Shown here one piece after another: positions 28,112-38,602 of a stretch of 42,151 nt of DNA; the stretch's first letter is position 1; every line of letters starts with the position of its first letter. The position numbers were made by a program, and so were the translations under genes. The DNA lies in NCBI GenBank assembly GCA_027490225.1, contig JAIXYK010000056.1:1-42151 (forward strand), in the 5' to 3' direction. The notes below the pieces were generated by a model. That model was not told the origin of the DNA. It saw nothing but the letters and a program-made list of their open reading frames with translations, and did no database searches. The stretch comes from Bacteroidota bacterium (GTDB lineage: Bacteria; Bacteroidota; Bacteroidia; M30B66).

Positions 28112-28630
28112 ATGTCAAACTCAAATATTAAAAGCGTTCGTTCAAGTGAAATTGAACTAAAAGACAAATTGGTTGCTGTAAATCGTGTAACCAAAGTAAC
28201 TAAAGGCGGTAGAGCTTTTACATTCTCAGCTATTGTAGTTGTTGGAAATGAAAAAGGTATTGTTGGTTACGGTCTTGGTAAAGCTAAAGAAGTTGCTGAT
28301 GCAATAAGCAAAGGAATTGATGATGCTAAAAAAACATTAATTAAAGTTCCAATTATTAATGGAACTGTTCCACACGAACAATTAGGCAAATTTGGAGGAG
28401 CATTGGTGTTCCTGAAGCCTGCTGCTCATGGAACAGGTGTAATTGCAGGTGGTGCAATGCGCGCTGTTTTAGAAAGTGTTGGTATTACTGATGTTTTGGC
28501 TAAATCAAAAGGTTCTTCAAACCCTCACAATGTGGTTAAAGCAACTATTGTAGCTTTAAGTCAATTAAGAGATCCAGCTTCTATTGCTTTGCAAAGAGGT
28601 ATTACAATGGAAAAAGTATTTAACGGTTAA
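28112..28630 (+). CDS. rpsE: 30S ribosomal protein S5
   Basis: A decoding-fidelity protein at the mRNA entry site, 172 residues. [19 protein letters not shown] is the loop where spectinomycin-resistance changes occur in other bacteria and it looks normal. [17 protein letters not shown] and the C-terminal [16 protein letters not shown] block complete the S5 pattern. Confidence 0.98.
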   Translation: MSNSNIKSVRSSEIELKDKLVAVNRVTKVTKGGRAFTFSAIVVVGNEKGIVGYGLGKAKEVADAISKGIDDAKKTLIKVPIINGTVPHEQLGKFGGALVFLKPAAHGTGVIAGGAMRAVLESVGITDVLAKSKGSSNPHNVVKATIVALSQLRDPASIALQRGITMEKVFNG

Positions 28631-28641
28631 TTTTACAGATC

Positions 28642-28821
28642 ATGTCAAGAATCAGAGTAGTACAAATAAAAAGCGGAATTGATCGTCCTGAGCGTCAAAA
28701 AAGAACTTTAAAAGCGCTCGGTATTAGAAAAATGAACGTTCCAGTAGAACACGAAGCTACAGAGCAAATACTTGGAATGGTTAAGAAAATCGGACATTTA
28801 TTAACAGTTACACAACTGTAA
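28642..28821 (+). CDS. rpmD: 50S ribosomal protein L30
   Basis: A 59-residue protein too short for many gene callers. It begins ATG TCA AGA at 28642, 11 nt after rpsE, and reads SRIRVVQIKSGIDRPERQKR, then TLKALGIRKMN and MVKKIGHLLTVTQL, the standard L30 pattern. rplO follows by 18 nt. Position and sequence leave little doubt. Confidence 0.96.
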   Translation: MSRIRVVQIKSGIDRPERQKRTLKALGIRKMNVPVEHEATEQILGMVKKIGHLLTVTQL

Positions 28822-28839
28822 CATAAAATATAAATAATT

Positions 28840-29289
28840 ATGAATTTAAGTAATTTAAAACCAGCTGACGGAGCTACTAAAACTAGCAAAAGAGTTGGGC
28901 GAGGTCAAGGTTCTGGTAGAGGTGGTACTTCTGCTCGTGGTCACAAAGGGGCTAAATCAAGATCTGGTTATTCTAGTAAGGTAGGTTTTGAGGGTGGTCA
29001 AATGCCACTTCAAAGACGAGTTCCTAAATTCGGATTTAAAAATATTAATAGAATTGAATACAGGGGTATCAACTTAGATACAATACAAGAACTTTCTGAA
29101 AGAAAATCTTTAACAGTTATAGACTTCAATACCCTAATTGAAAATGGATTAGCTGGTAAAAACGATTTGATTAAAATATTAGGAAGAGGTGAATTGAAAT
29201 CAAAAATTAACATCACAGTTCATGCTTTCACTGAGACAGCAAAAAACGCTATAGTTAACGCAGGAGGAAACGCTACTATACTATCTTAA
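28840..29289 (+). CDS. rplO: 50S ribosomal protein L15
   Basis: A late 50S assembly protein, 149 residues. The N-terminal LSNLKPADGATKTSKRVGRG, the Gly/Arg/Ser-rich SGRGGTSARGHKGAKSRSG and the GFEGGQMPLQRRVPKFGF signature identify it. The stop overlaps the secY start by one base, so the two are probably co-translated. Confidence 0.98.
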   Translation: MNLSNLKPADGATKTSKRVGRGQGSGRGGTSARGHKGAKSRSGYSSKVGFEGGQMPLQRRVPKFGFKNINRIEYRGINLDTIQELSERKSLTVIDFNTLIENGLAGKNDLIKILGRGELKSKINITVHAFTETAKNAIVNAGGNATILS

Positions 29290-30638
29290 TGAAAAATTTA
29301 ATCACCACTATAAAGAATATATATAAAATAGAGGAACTTCGTACGAAGATCGGAAATACTTTATTGTTTCTTTTAATCTACAGATTTGGTTCTTTCATAG
29401 TTCTTCCTGGAGTAAATCCTGAAGCATTAGGTGAACTTAAGCAGCAAACATCGGAAGGTATTCTAAGCCTACTTAATATGTTTTCTGGTGGTGCCTTTTC
29501 TAATGCATCAATTTTTGCACTAGGGATTATGCCTTATATCTCAGCCTCTATTGTAATTCAATTGCTTACGATTGCTGTTCCTTATTTTCAAAAACTTCAA
29601 AAAGAAGGTGAAAGTGGTCGTAAAAAAATGAACCAATTTACTAGATTCTTAACTGTCGCAATTACTGCTGTTCAAGCACCTAGTTATTTGGCAAATTTAA
29701 ACTCTCAACTAGGGACAAATGCTCTAGATGTTACCTCAGGAGGTTTCTCTTGGATATTTTTATCATTGATTCTTGTTTCGGGGACAATGTTTGTTATGTG
29801 GTTAGGTGAGAGAATAACTGATAGAGGTATAGGGAATGGAATCTCTTTGATTATAATGGTGGGGATAATATCTGGATTGCCTTCAGCAATTCTTTCTGAA
29901 TTCGGTTCTCGTGTAGAGCAATCTGGAGGAGGTTTAGTAATGTTTTTACTCGAATTAGTTTTCTTGTTATTCGTTGTAGTTTTTGCAATTCTATTGGTTC
30001 AGGGAGTTAGACGAATTCCTGTACAAGTAGCAAAAAGAATACAAGGTAACCAGCAAGTTGGAGGTGTTAGACAATATATACCACTAAGAGTTAATACTGC
30101 TGGAGTAATGCCTATAATATTTGCTCAAGCTATAATGTTCATTCCAATTACTATAGTCGGTATTGCAAATATTGAGTCAATGCAAGGTTTTATGTCAGAA
30201 TTTTCAAACAATACTGGATTCTGGTATAATTTCACTTTCGCACTTCTAATTATTGTTTTTACTTATTTCTATACAGCCATAGCAGTAAATCCAAGAAATA
30301 TGGCTGAGGATATGAAAAGAAATGGCGGTTTCATTCCTGGTATTAAAACAGGTCAACCTACTGCAGATTATATTGATAGCATTATGTCTAGAATAACTTT
30401 ACCTGGTGCTTTTTTTCTCGCTTTGATTGCAATTTTGCCTTCTTTAGCAATGATACTAGGGGTAACTAATAAATTTGCTCAATTCTTCGGAGGAACATCT
30501 TTATTAATTTTGGTAGGAGTAGTTTTAGATACTTTACAACAAATTGAAAGTCATTTGTTAATGCGTCAATATGACGGTTTAATGAAAAGTGGCAGAATTA
30601 AAGGACGTGCTCAGGAGACAATGAGCATGGCTGGATAA
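29289..30638 (+). CDS. secY: Protein translocase subunit SecY
   Basis: The channel subunit of the Sec translocon in the inner membrane, 449 residues with ten predicted transmembrane helices. FRFGSFIVLPGVNP-like start, GIMPYISASIVIQLL, the cytoplasmic loop RRIPVQVAKR and the GKTQPTADYI-type GFIPGIKTGQPTADYI segment are typical. adk, which often follows secY, is absent; map comes 13 nt later. Confidence 0.98.
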   Translation: MKNLITTIKNIYKIEELRTKIGNTLLFLLIYRFGSFIVLPGVNPEALGELKQQTSEGILSLLNMFSGGAFSNASIFALGIMPYISASIVIQLLTIAVPYFQKLQKEGESGRKKMNQFTRFLTVAITAVQAPSYLANLNSQLGTNALDVTSGGFSWIFLSLILVSGTMFVMWLGERITDRGIGNGISLIIMVGIISGLPSAILSEFGSRVEQSGGGLVMFLLELVFLLFVVVFAILLVQGVRRIPVQVAKRIQGNQQVGGVRQYIPLRVNTAGVMPIIFAQAIMFIPITIVGIANIESMQGFMSEFSNNTGFWYNFTFALLIIVFTYFYTAIAVNPRNMAEDMKRNGGFIPGIKTGQPTADYIDSIMSRITLPGAFFLALIAILPSLAMILGVTNKFAQFFGGTSLLILVGVVLDTLQQIESHLLMRQYDGLMKSGRIKGRAQETMSMAG

Positions 30639-30651
30639 AATATATTCTTTA

Positions 30652-31443
30652 ATGATCTATTACAAGACCGTCGAAGAAATTGAATTAATAAGAAATAGTT
30701 CTTTACTTGTTGCATGCGCTTTGGCTGAAGTTGCAAAACTTATACAGCCTGGTGTTACTAGTCTTCAACTTGATAAAATAGCTGAGGAATATATTAGAGA
30801 TAATGGAGGAATCCCTGCGTTTAAAGGATTCAATGGATTTCCTAATTCTTTATGTATTTCTCCAAATGACCAAGTTGTTCATGGTATACCTAACGACAAA
30901 CCATACGAAGAAGGGGACATTATATCTGTAGATTGTGGTGTATTGAAAGATAAATTTTACGGAGATTCAGCCTATTCCTTTGCAATCGGAGAGATATCTG
31001 ATGAAAAAAAGAAATTGTTAAGTGTTACCAAAGCTAGTCTCTACAAAGGAATTGAAGCCGCAGTTGTTGGAAAACGTTTAAATGACATTGGATATGAAAT
31101 TCAAACTTTCTGCGAATCAAATGGTTTTTCTGTTGTGAGAGAATTAGTTGGACACGGAATTGGACGAAATCTTCATGAAGCTCCTGAAGTTGCTAACTTT
31201 GGAAAAAGAGGTTCGGGACCAAAAATCCAGGAAGGTTTAGTGATAGCTATTGAACCTATGATTAATATTGGTAAAAAAAATATTACTCATGGTAAAGATG
31301 GCTGGACAATAAAAACATCAGACGGAAAAGCTTCTGCTCATTTCGAACATACCATCGCAGTGCTAAAGGATAAAACTGAAATATTATCATCATTTGAAAT
31401 AATAGAATCAGTTTTAAAAGATCGAAATCTAATAATATTTTAA
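30652..31443 (+). CDS. map: Methionine aminopeptidase, type I
   Basis: Removes the initiator Met from nascent chains; 263 residues, cytoplasmic, ribosome-associated. The five metal ligands are all visible: Asp94 (SVDCG), Asp105 (YGDSA), His168 (VGHGIG), Glu201 (IEPM) and Glu232 (FEHT), plus His175. The N-terminal zinc-finger extension of eukaryotic forms is lacking. Conserved neighbourhood: secY before, infA after by 12 nt. Confidence 0.97.
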   Translation: MIYYKTVEEIELIRNSSLLVACALAEVAKLIQPGVTSLQLDKIAEEYIRDNGGIPAFKGFNGFPNSLCISPNDQVVHGIPNDKPYEEGDIISVDCGVLKDKFYGDSAYSFAIGEISDEKKKLLSVTKASLYKGIEAAVVGKRLNDIGYEIQTFCESNGFSVVRELVGHGIGRNLHEAPEVANFGKRGSGPKIQEGLVIAIEPMINIGKKNITHGKDGWTIKTSDGKASAHFEHTIAVLKDKTEILSSFEIIESVLKDRNLIIF

Positions 31444-31455
31444 ACAAAAAAATAA

Positions 31456-31674
31456 GTGTCAAAACAGTCGTCAATAGAACAAGATGGTACCATCGTAGAA
31501 GCATTATCAAACGCAATGTTTCGCGTTGAGCTCGAAAATGAGCACATCATTATTGCACATATTTCCGGCAAAATGCGCATGAATTATATTAAAATTTTAC
31601 CCGGTGACAAAGTAAAAGTGGAAATGTCTCCATATGATCTTACAAAAGGTCGTATTACTTATCGCTACAAATAA
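31456..31674 (+). CDS. infA: Translation initiation factor IF-1
   Basis: A 72-residue OB-fold protein that occupies the A site during initiation. [24 protein letters not shown] and the end [13 protein letters not shown] are canonical. The start codon is GTG at 31456 (no in-frame ATG fits), an uncommon start for this highly expressed gene in this cluster, where every other ribosomal gene uses ATG. rpmJ follows by 7 nt. Confidence 0.97.
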   Translation: MSKQSSIEQDGTIVEALSNAMFRVELENEHIIIAHISGKMRMNYIKILPGDKVKVEMSPYDLTKGRITYRYK

Positions 31675-31681
31675 ACATAAA

Positions 31682-31798
31682 ATGAAAGTAAAAACTTCCA
31701 TCAAAAAACGAAGCGCGGAATGCAAAATTGTACGCCGCAAAGGGAGACTTTATGTAATAAACAAAAAGAATCCTAAATTTAAACAACGTCAAGGTTAA
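31682..31798 (+). CDS. rpmJ: 50S ribosomal protein L36, zinc-free form
   Basis: A 38-residue protein, too short for many gene callers. It reads [10 protein letters not shown], then [20 protein letters not shown] and PKFKQRQG. The overall pattern is L36, but of the four zinc ligands of the classical form (three Cys and one His) only one Cys (Cys14) is left, so this is a C-minus variant. It lies 7 nt after infA and 21 nt before rpsM, the usual position. Confidence 0.95.
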   Translation: MKVKTSIKKRSAECKIVRRKGRLYVINKKNPKFKQRQG

Positions 31799-31819
31799 TC
31801 ATAATAAGCAATCATTCAT

Positions 31820-32197
31820 ATGGCTCGTATAGCAGGAATTGATCTTCCAAAAAATAAACGTGGTGAAATTGGTTTAACTTATATCTTCGGTATAGGTAGA
31901 TCCACTGCACAACAAATCTTAACTGAAGCTGAAATTCATTTTGATAAAAAGGTTTCAGAATGGAATGATGCCGAATTAGGTAAAATCCGTGAAATTATCA
32001 ACGAAAAAATTAAAGTTGAAGGTTCTTTGCGTTCAGAAATTCAATTAAACATCAAGAGATTGATGGATATTGGAGCATATCGCGGAATTCGTCACAGAGT
32101 TGGATTGCCTGTTAGAGGTCAAACCACTAAAAATAATGCACGTACTCGGAAAGGTAAAAAGAAAACAGTTGCTAACAAGAAGAAAGTAACCAAGTAA
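31820..32197 (+). CDS. rpsM: 30S ribosomal protein S13
   Basis: A 30S head protein bridging to the 50S, 125 residues. [25 protein letters not shown] at the start and the C-terminal [26 protein letters not shown] are canonical, followed by a Lys-rich tail. rpsK follows after 37 nt. Confidence 0.98.
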   Translation: MARIAGIDLPKNKRGEIGLTYIFGIGRSTAQQILTEAEIHFDKKVSEWNDAELGKIREIINEKIKVEGSLRSEIQLNIKRLMDIGAYRGIRHRVGLPVRGQTTKNNARTRKGKKKTVANKKKVTK

Positions 32198-32234
32198 TCT
32201 AAGTATCCGAAATTAATCATCTGAATTAAATAAA

Positions 32235-32624
32235 ATGGCTAAAACAACTAAAGTAACAAAAAAACGAGTAGTTAAAGTTGATGCTGTGGGTCACGCCCAC
32301 ATTAATGCGACATTCAATAATATCATCGTTTCACTAACAAACGTAACCGGTCAGGTTATTAGCTGGTCATCAGCTGGTAAAATGGGTTTCAGAGGATCTA
32401 AAAAAAATACTCCTTATGCTGCTCAAATGGCATCAGGAGATTGCTCAAAAGTAGCATTTGATTTAGGTCTAAGAAAAGTTAAAGTTTTCGTTAAAGGTCC
32501 TGGAGGAGGAAGAGAATCTGCAATAAGAACCCTTCATAATGCAGGAATAGAAGTAACAGAAATTGTTGACGTAACTCCAGTTCCACACAATGGTTGTCGT
32601 CCTCCTAAACGTCGTCGTGTTTAA
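32235..32624 (+). CDS. rpsK: 30S ribosomal protein S11
   Basis: A 30S platform protein, 129 residues. [40 protein letters not shown] and the end [17 protein letters not shown] are near universal. rpsD follows after 23 nt. Confidence 0.98.
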   Translation: MAKTTKVTKKRVVKVDAVGHAHINATFNNIIVSLTNVTGQVISWSSAGKMGFRGSKKNTPYAAQMASGDCSKVAFDLGLRKVKVFVKGPGGGRESAIRTLHNAGIEVTEIVDVTPVPHNGCRPPKRRRV

Positions 32625-32647
32625 TTCATTATTAAAAAAATAATCCA

Positions 32648-33253
32648 ATGGCAAGATATATTGGTCCAAAATCAAAAATAGCCCGTAAATTTCGTGAAGC
32701 GATTTACGGTCCCGATAAAGTTCTAACAAAGAAAAATTATCCTCCTGGTCAGCATGGTCAGTCTAAAAAAAGAGCTAAAACCTCTGAATATGCAATTCAG
32801 CTTTTAGAAAAACAAAAGGCTAAATACACATACGGAATTTTAGAAAAACAATTCGCTTTAATTTTCGATAGAGCATCACGCGCTAAAGGAATTACAGGTG
32901 AAATGCTTTTGAAGTTTATTGAAGCAAGACTTGACAATGTTGTTTACAGAATGGGTATTGCTCCAACTAGATCTGCTGCTCGTCAATTAGTTTCTCACAG
33001 ACATATCACAGTTAACGGAAATGTAGTTAATATCCCTTCATATACGCTAAAGTCTGGCGATAAAATTGCGATTCGTGAAAAATCAAAATCTCTTGAAGTA
33101 ATTACCATTTCTTTATCTGGTCATTCAAATAAATTTCCATGGATGGAGTTTAATCCGTCAACTTTAAATGGAACTTTCTTGCATTTACCTGAAAGGGAAC
33201 AAATTCCAGAAAACATTAAAGAGCAACTCATCGTCGAATTGTACTCTAAATAA
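32648..33253 (+). CDS. rpsD: 30S ribosomal protein S4, zinc-free type
   Basis: A 16S 5'-domain assembly protein, 201 residues. The start is [20 protein letters not shown] and the S4 RNA-binding domain contains [10 protein letters not shown] and [16 protein letters not shown]. The N-terminal zinc-binding Cys residues seen in some S4 proteins are absent. In E. coli S4 represses the alpha operon and acts in antitermination. rpoA follows by 36 nt. Confidence 0.97.
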   Translation: MARYIGPKSKIARKFREAIYGPDKVLTKKNYPPGQHGQSKKRAKTSEYAIQLLEKQKAKYTYGILEKQFALIFDRASRAKGITGEMLLKFIEARLDNVVYRMGIAPTRSAARQLVSHRHITVNGNVVNIPSYTLKSGDKIAIREKSKSLEVITISLSGHSNKFPWMEFNPSTLNGTFLHLPEREQIPENIKEQLIVELYSK

Positions 33254-33289
33254 TTTTTACAAACATTTTTTCAATTAATAAAAAAAATA

Positions 33290-34282
33290 ATGGCAATACT
33301 GGCTTTTCAAAAACCCGATAAGGTAATAATGATCTCCTCTACCGATCAACTTGGTCAGTTTGAGTTTAGACCGTTAGAACCAGGATATGGTATTACAGTT
33401 GGAAACGCACTTCGCAGAATCTTACTATCTTCTTTAGAGGGATTTGCTATAACTTCAATTAGAATTGAAGGTGTTGATCATGAATTCTCTACAATTAAAG
33501 GTGTAGTTGAAGATGTGACTGAAATGATTTTGAACTTTAAACAAGTTCGTTTTAAAAGACAAATTGAAGGAACTGATCACGAGAAAGTTTCAATAACAAT
33601 TAGTAATCAATCTCAATTAACAGCAGGTGATTTAGGTAGGTTTACTTCTGCATTTCAGGTATTAAATCATGACTTTGTTATTTGTAACATGGATCCTTCA
33701 GTTACTTTGAAGATAGAAATTACAATTGATAAGGGAAGAGGTTATGTTCCTGCAGAGGAAAATAAAAGTGCAAACCCTCAGCTTGGTGTAATAGCAATTG
33801 ATTCAATTTACACTCCTATTAGAAATGTAAAATATTCAATTGAAAATTATCGTGTTGAACAAAAAACAGATTACGAGAAATTATTGATAGAAATTGCTAC
33901 TGATGGTTCAATACATCCAAAAGATGCATTGAAAGAAGCTGCAAAAATATTGATACAGCATTTCATGCTTTTCTCTGACGAAAGAATTACAGAGAATATC
34001 GAAGAGAAGATTGCAACAGAAGAATTTGACGAAGATATTTTACACATGCGCCAGTTGCTTAAAACAAGATTAGTGGATATGGATCTGTCTGTGCGTGCTT
34101 TAAACTGCTTGAAAGCTGCTGATGTAGATACAATTGCTGACTTAGTTTCATTTAACAAAAATGATTTATTGAAATTCAGAAACTTCGGAAAAAAATCATT
34201 AACAGAATTGGAAGAATTAGTTGTTACTAAGCATCTTAACTTCGGAATGAACCTAGCTAAATACAAACTTGATAAAGACTAA
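33290..34282 (+). CDS. rpoA: RNA polymerase subunit alpha
   Basis: Assembles the polymerase core; 330 residues. The N-terminal dimerisation domain (about 1-235) contains [22 protein letters not shown]; after an acidic linker, the C-terminal domain (about 250-325) has [15 protein letters not shown], with the Arg equivalent to E. coli Arg265 that contacts UP elements, and [12 protein letters not shown]. Both domains are intact. rplQ follows by 33 nt. Confidence 0.98.
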   Translation: MAILAFQKPDKVIMISSTDQLGQFEFRPLEPGYGITVGNALRRILLSSLEGFAITSIRIEGVDHEFSTIKGVVEDVTEMILNFKQVRFKRQIEGTDHEKVSITISNQSQLTAGDLGRFTSAFQVLNHDFVICNMDPSVTLKIEITIDKGRGYVPAEENKSANPQLGVIAIDSIYTPIRNVKYSIENYRVEQKTDYEKLLIEIATDGSIHPKDALKEAAKILIQHFMLFSDERITENIEEKIATEEFDEDILHMRQLLKTRLVDMDLSVRALNCLKAADVDTIADLVSFNKNDLLKFRNFGKKSLTELEELVVTKHLNFGMNLAKYKLDKD

Positions 34283-34315
34283 AGCTGGAAATTCCAGTAT
34301 AATATAAATTGAATC

Positions 34316-34801
34316 ATGAGACACGGTAAAAAATTTAATCACCTTGGCCGCACAGCACCGCATAGAAAAGCAATGCTGGCAAATATGGCAAGTTCGTTGA
34401 TTATACATAAAAGAATTAGCACAACATTGGCTAAAGCGAAAGCTTTAAGAACATATGTTGAGCCTCTTCTAACTAAATCAAAAGACGACAGCACGCACAG
34501 TAGAAGAACTGTATTTGCATATTTAAAAGATAAAAATGCTGTTGCTGAATTGTTCAGAGATATTTCAGTTAAAATTGCTGACAGACCAGGAGGGTACACC
34601 AGAATAATTAAGTTACCAAATCGTTTAGGTGATAACGCTTCAATGGCATTTATTGAACTTGTAGATTTCAATGAAGTTTATTCTAATTCTACTCAAACTT
34701 CTAAAGCTCCTGAAAAGAAAACTAGAAGAAGCTCTGGAAAGAAAAAAACAACTACTTCAGAAACTACTAGTGCTGAATCTTTGAACGATTCGGTTGAATA
34801 A
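34316..34801 (+). CDS. rplQ: 50S ribosomal protein L17
   Basis: A tunnel-exit protein, 161 residues, with the start [21 protein letters not shown] and [23 protein letters not shown] Ser/Thr/Lys-rich tail of about 40 residues ([19 protein letters not shown]) makes it longer than E. coli L17 (127). Last gene of the ribosomal cluster, before a strong terminator. Confidence 0.97.
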   Translation: MRHGKKFNHLGRTAPHRKAMLANMASSLIIHKRISTTLAKAKALRTYVEPLLTKSKDDSTHSRRTVFAYLKDKNAVAELFRDISVKIADRPGGYTRIIKLPNRLGDNASMAFIELVDFNEVYSNSTQTSKAPEKKTRRSSGKKKTTTSETTSAESLNDSVE

Positions 34802-34862
34802 TAAAAATAATGAAAGACTCAAATTTTATTTTAGAAAAATAGATATTTGATTGTGGATATTA

Positions 34863-34899
34863 AAAAGGATAGAGCCTATTGGTTTTATCCTTTTTTTTT
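34863..34899 (+). terminator. Rho-independent terminator after rplQ
   Basis: A 14-bp stem (arms 34863-34876 and 34881-34894, including two G-U pairs) with a TATT loop, followed by more T residues to 34899. It closes the ribosomal cluster about 60 nt after the rplQ stop. Confidence 0.88.
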
Positions 34900-34907
34900 A
34901 ACCTTTG
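34879..34907 (+). promoter_or_regulatory. Candidate carA promoter overlapping the rplQ terminator
   Basis: TTG (34879-34881), an 18-nt spacer and AACCTTTG (34900-34907; one mismatch from TAnnTTTG), then GCGC. The -33 lies in the terminator loop and stem, so the new transcript starts after the hairpin. The leader would be only about 7 nt. Confidence 0.5.
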
Positions 34908-34919
34908 CGCTAATAAATT

Positions 34920-36041
34920 ATGAATACTTTAGATAAAAAAGATGCCGTATTGATGCTTGCAGATGGAACCACTTTTAGAGGTAAATCTTATGGCGCTTCA
35001 ATAACTAAAACTGGTGAAATCTGCTTCAATACTGGTATGACTGGTTACCAAGAAATTTTTAGTGACCCTTCCTATTACAAGCAAATTGTAATTTGCACAC
35101 ATACTCACATTGGAAATTATGGAAAGTTAGATATTGAATCTGAAAGCCAAGGAATGAAAATTTCTGGGTTGGTTTGTAAAAATTTCTCCTTGTTCGCTTC
35201 AAGACAAAAATCAGAAGGAAGTATTAAAAATTGGTTCTTAGAAGAAAATGTACCAGTAATCTCAGATTTAGATACCAGAGCTATTGTAAGATATATCAGA
35301 AATAAAGGTGCAATGAATGCTATCATTTCTTCTGAGAACTTAACAGAAGAAGAATTAAAAATTAGACTTAATTCAGAACCTTCTATGGATGGGTTAGAGT
35401 TATCCTCTTATGTTTCTACCCCTTATTCATACACTGAAGGAAACGAAAACTCAAAATACAGAATTGCACTTCTTGATTTAGGAGTTAAGCAAAGCATTAT
35501 TAGAAATCTTATCAATCTTGGTTGTTTTGTAAAAATTTTCCCAGCTAAAACATCATTCCAAGAAATGCAAGAATTTAAACCTGATGGTTTTATGATCTCG
35601 AACGGACCAGGCGACCCTTCAGCTATGAACTATGCAATTGAAACAGTTAAACAAATCTTAATAAATAAAATCCCTCTTTTTGGTATTTGTCTTGGCCATC
35701 AAATATTAGCTAAAGCTTTAAATGCTGGTACTTATAAAATGTTTAACGGACATAGAGGAATTAATCACCCAATAAAAAATATAATAACCGGAAAATCAGA
35801 AATCACCTCTCAAAATCATGGTTTTTCTGTAATTAAAGAAGATGTTGAAAGTAACAACGATATCGAAATTACACATATCCACTTAAATGATCAAACTATT
35901 GCTGGAATCAGATTAAAATCTGGACTTGCATTTTCTGTTCAATATCATCCTGAAGCTTCTCCAGGTCCTCATGATTCAAATTATTTATTTCATGATTTCA
36001 TTAAAATGATTGCTGAAAATAAGTTAATAAATCAACTTTAA
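34920..36041 (+). CDS. carA: Carbamoyl-phosphate synthase small subunit
   Basis: The glutaminase subunit that feeds ammonia to CarB for carbamoyl phosphate, the precursor of arginine and pyrimidines; 373 residues. The N-terminal CarA-specific domain (GTTFRGKSYGA, FNTGMTGYQEI) is followed by a class I glutamine amidotransferase domain with nucleophile Cys257 (GICLGHQ) and His343/Glu345 (QYHPEASPGP). carB is not in the window. Start at 34920 is 13 nt after the -7 element. Confidence 0.97.
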   Translation: MNTLDKKDAVLMLADGTTFRGKSYGASITKTGEICFNTGMTGYQEIFSDPSYYKQIVICTHTHIGNYGKLDIESESQGMKISGLVCKNFSLFASRQKSEGSIKNWFLEENVPVISDLDTRAIVRYIRNKGAMNAIISSENLTEEELKIRLNSEPSMDGLELSSYVSTPYSYTEGNENSKYRIALLDLGVKQSIIRNLINLGCFVKIFPAKTSFQEMQEFKPDGFMISNGPGDPSAMNYAIETVKQILINKIPLFGICLGHQILAKALNAGTYKMFNGHRGINHPIKNIITGKSEITSQNHGFSVIKEDVESNNDIEITHIHLNDQTIAGIRLKSGLAFSVQYHPEASPGPHDSNYLFHDFIKMIAENKLINQL

Positions 36042-36103
36042 TTATTCTTATTTAAAGTCATATTAAATTGATTTTGAATAAACCATAAGTCTATACATCT
36101 ATT

Positions 36104-36132
36104 TTTTTTGATTAAATCGTTTTTTGATTAAA
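36104..36132. repeat. Short direct repeat upstream of eno
   Basis: The 13-mer TTTTTTGATTAAA occurs twice, starting at 36104 and 36120 (16-nt period). It lies in the AT-rich carA-eno gap; no function is evident. Confidence 0.4.
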
Positions 36133-36169
36133 AATTATCCTTTATAAAATGAAATTATCTGGGGTAAAG

Positions 36170-36199
36170 TTGGAAAGAATAAGATAAAAGTTAAATTTA
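36170..36199 (+). promoter_or_regulatory. eno promoter
   Basis: TTG (36170-36172), a 19-nt spacer and TAAATTTA (36192-36199), one mismatch from TAnnTTTG. It lies 25 nt before the eno ATG. Confidence 0.6.
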
Positions 36200-36221
36200 C
36201 ACTTTTAAAAAATATATTTAA

Positions 36222-37511
<1,290 letters not shown>

Positions 37512-38512
37512 TTTAATAATAAATTTTATGCTTTAGTTTTTGAATTAAATGCGTAATTATTATTTTTTGATACTCTTCTTTTATAATATAAAATGGATAT
37601 ATCCAAGTTTCATCGAATATTATGAATAAATTCTTCCCAATAACAATTCCTCTAATTTGTAAAAATGGAATTACAATTTATTCATAAACTTTAAAAGAGA
37701 TTTTTTAATTCCCCTTTAATATTTTTCATTTCTGATTTTTTTTGTTAGGTCCAATTCATAAAATATAACTCTAAATAAATCAATTTCTTGCTTCAATAGA
37801 ATTTTAAATTTTGATTACTCTTCTATCTTCTAATATTTAGAAAATTATTTCCTTATTTGTAATTCTTATTAGTGAATAATATATTTTGAACTTAATTTAA
37901 TAATAGTTCAATTTTGTAATTCTATCCAAAACAAACTAGCATGGTAAATTTATTCATCGATTTTATAAGCATTTCATAAATCATATAGAATGGATCTTGC
38001 AAATCACAATACATAATAATAGCAATATTATATATGAATTTCCTTATGATTTCAATGCCTATTCAACTTGACAATAGTTTCTAAAAAAGACAATTCAATT
38101 TTTTAATATCAATCTTAAAAATTCTAATAATTTCCTCCAAAAACCATTACCAAGACCACCGTTAACTGATATTTTTAATGGTCTAAATTAAATGAAGATT
38201 ATTAAAGTCCTTTTCGAATCATATTGCAAGGAATTTTTATTTACCTAGAATTTCTAAGTACTGTAATAACTATAGATACTTCTTTATCAATATAGAACTT
38301 TTGCCAAATCAATGGAAGAATTGTTCATTTTAATTCATTAATCCAACTTAATTACTTTTTGGCCACCGCTAGTAAGTTGCCATTTCTGCAAAATTCTACA
38401 AAAAAAGAAATATTTATTTTTAATTCTGTTTGATAAGTTTTTGCAACATTTATTACTGATAATATTTAAAAAGAAACAATACCCTTTTACAAAACAAAAA
38501 GTATTGAATTGA
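37512..38512. other. AT-rich gap between eno and gltA
   Basis: About 1 kb without an open reading frame of useful length on either strand and very rich in A+T. There is no tRNA, rRNA or repeat array and I see no clear eno terminator. The minus strand from about 38330 to 37530 holds what looks like a decayed glycosyltransferase gene (separate entry); 38340-38512 holds nothing I can recognise. Confidence 0.7.
37530..38330 (-). pseudogene. Probable decayed family 2 glycosyltransferase gene
   Basis: Minus-strand fragments in shifting frames match landmarks of dolichyl-phosphate-mannose/GtrB-type GT2 enzymes in the right order. KEVSIVITVLRN (from about 38285) resembles the opening VSIVIPVYNE; IIFI (about 38202) the strand before the DDGS motif; FFRNY (about 38082) the SRNFG motif; then an almost intact CDLQDP (about 38008-37990) in the reading MYCDLQDPFYMIYEML. 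YKRRVSKNN (about 37585) may be the R..G.SKY region. The distance from the opening motif to DLQDP is 274 nt, or 91 codons, which fits the family, and RNY to DLQDP is 77 nt (one base short of 26 codons). Stops and frame changes in between make it non-functional. Boundaries are approximate. Confidence 0.5.
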
Positions 38513-38538
38513 ATGAAGTTAAAAAGTGCTAAAAATTA

Positions 38539-38571
38539 TTGGGAAATGGAACAATTAAATCATTATACTTG
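38539..38571 (+). promoter_or_regulatory. Candidate gltA promoter
   Basis: TATACTTG (38564-38571) is one mismatch from TAnnTTTG and is followed by GCGGC. A TTG is at 38539-38541 (22-nt spacer, slightly long). It lies 31 nt before the ATG at 38603, which supports that start over 38513. Confidence 0.45.
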
Positions 38572-38602
38572 CGGCAATATTAAAAATTCAGCTCTACAAT
38601 CA

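Noticed and set aside
33871-34266. 131-codon open frame opposite rpoA
   Set aside because: Antisense to the well-conserved alpha C-terminal domain with no start context or family resemblance.
37512-38512. tRNA or small structured RNA in the eno-gltA gap
   Set aside because: No T-loop (GTTCRANNC) with matching acceptor stem and no GC-rich fold was found; the region is too AT-rich.
38513-38602. N-terminal extension of citrate synthase
   Set aside because: The extra 30 residues lack family similarity and hold a promoter-like TATACTTG; start moved to 38603.
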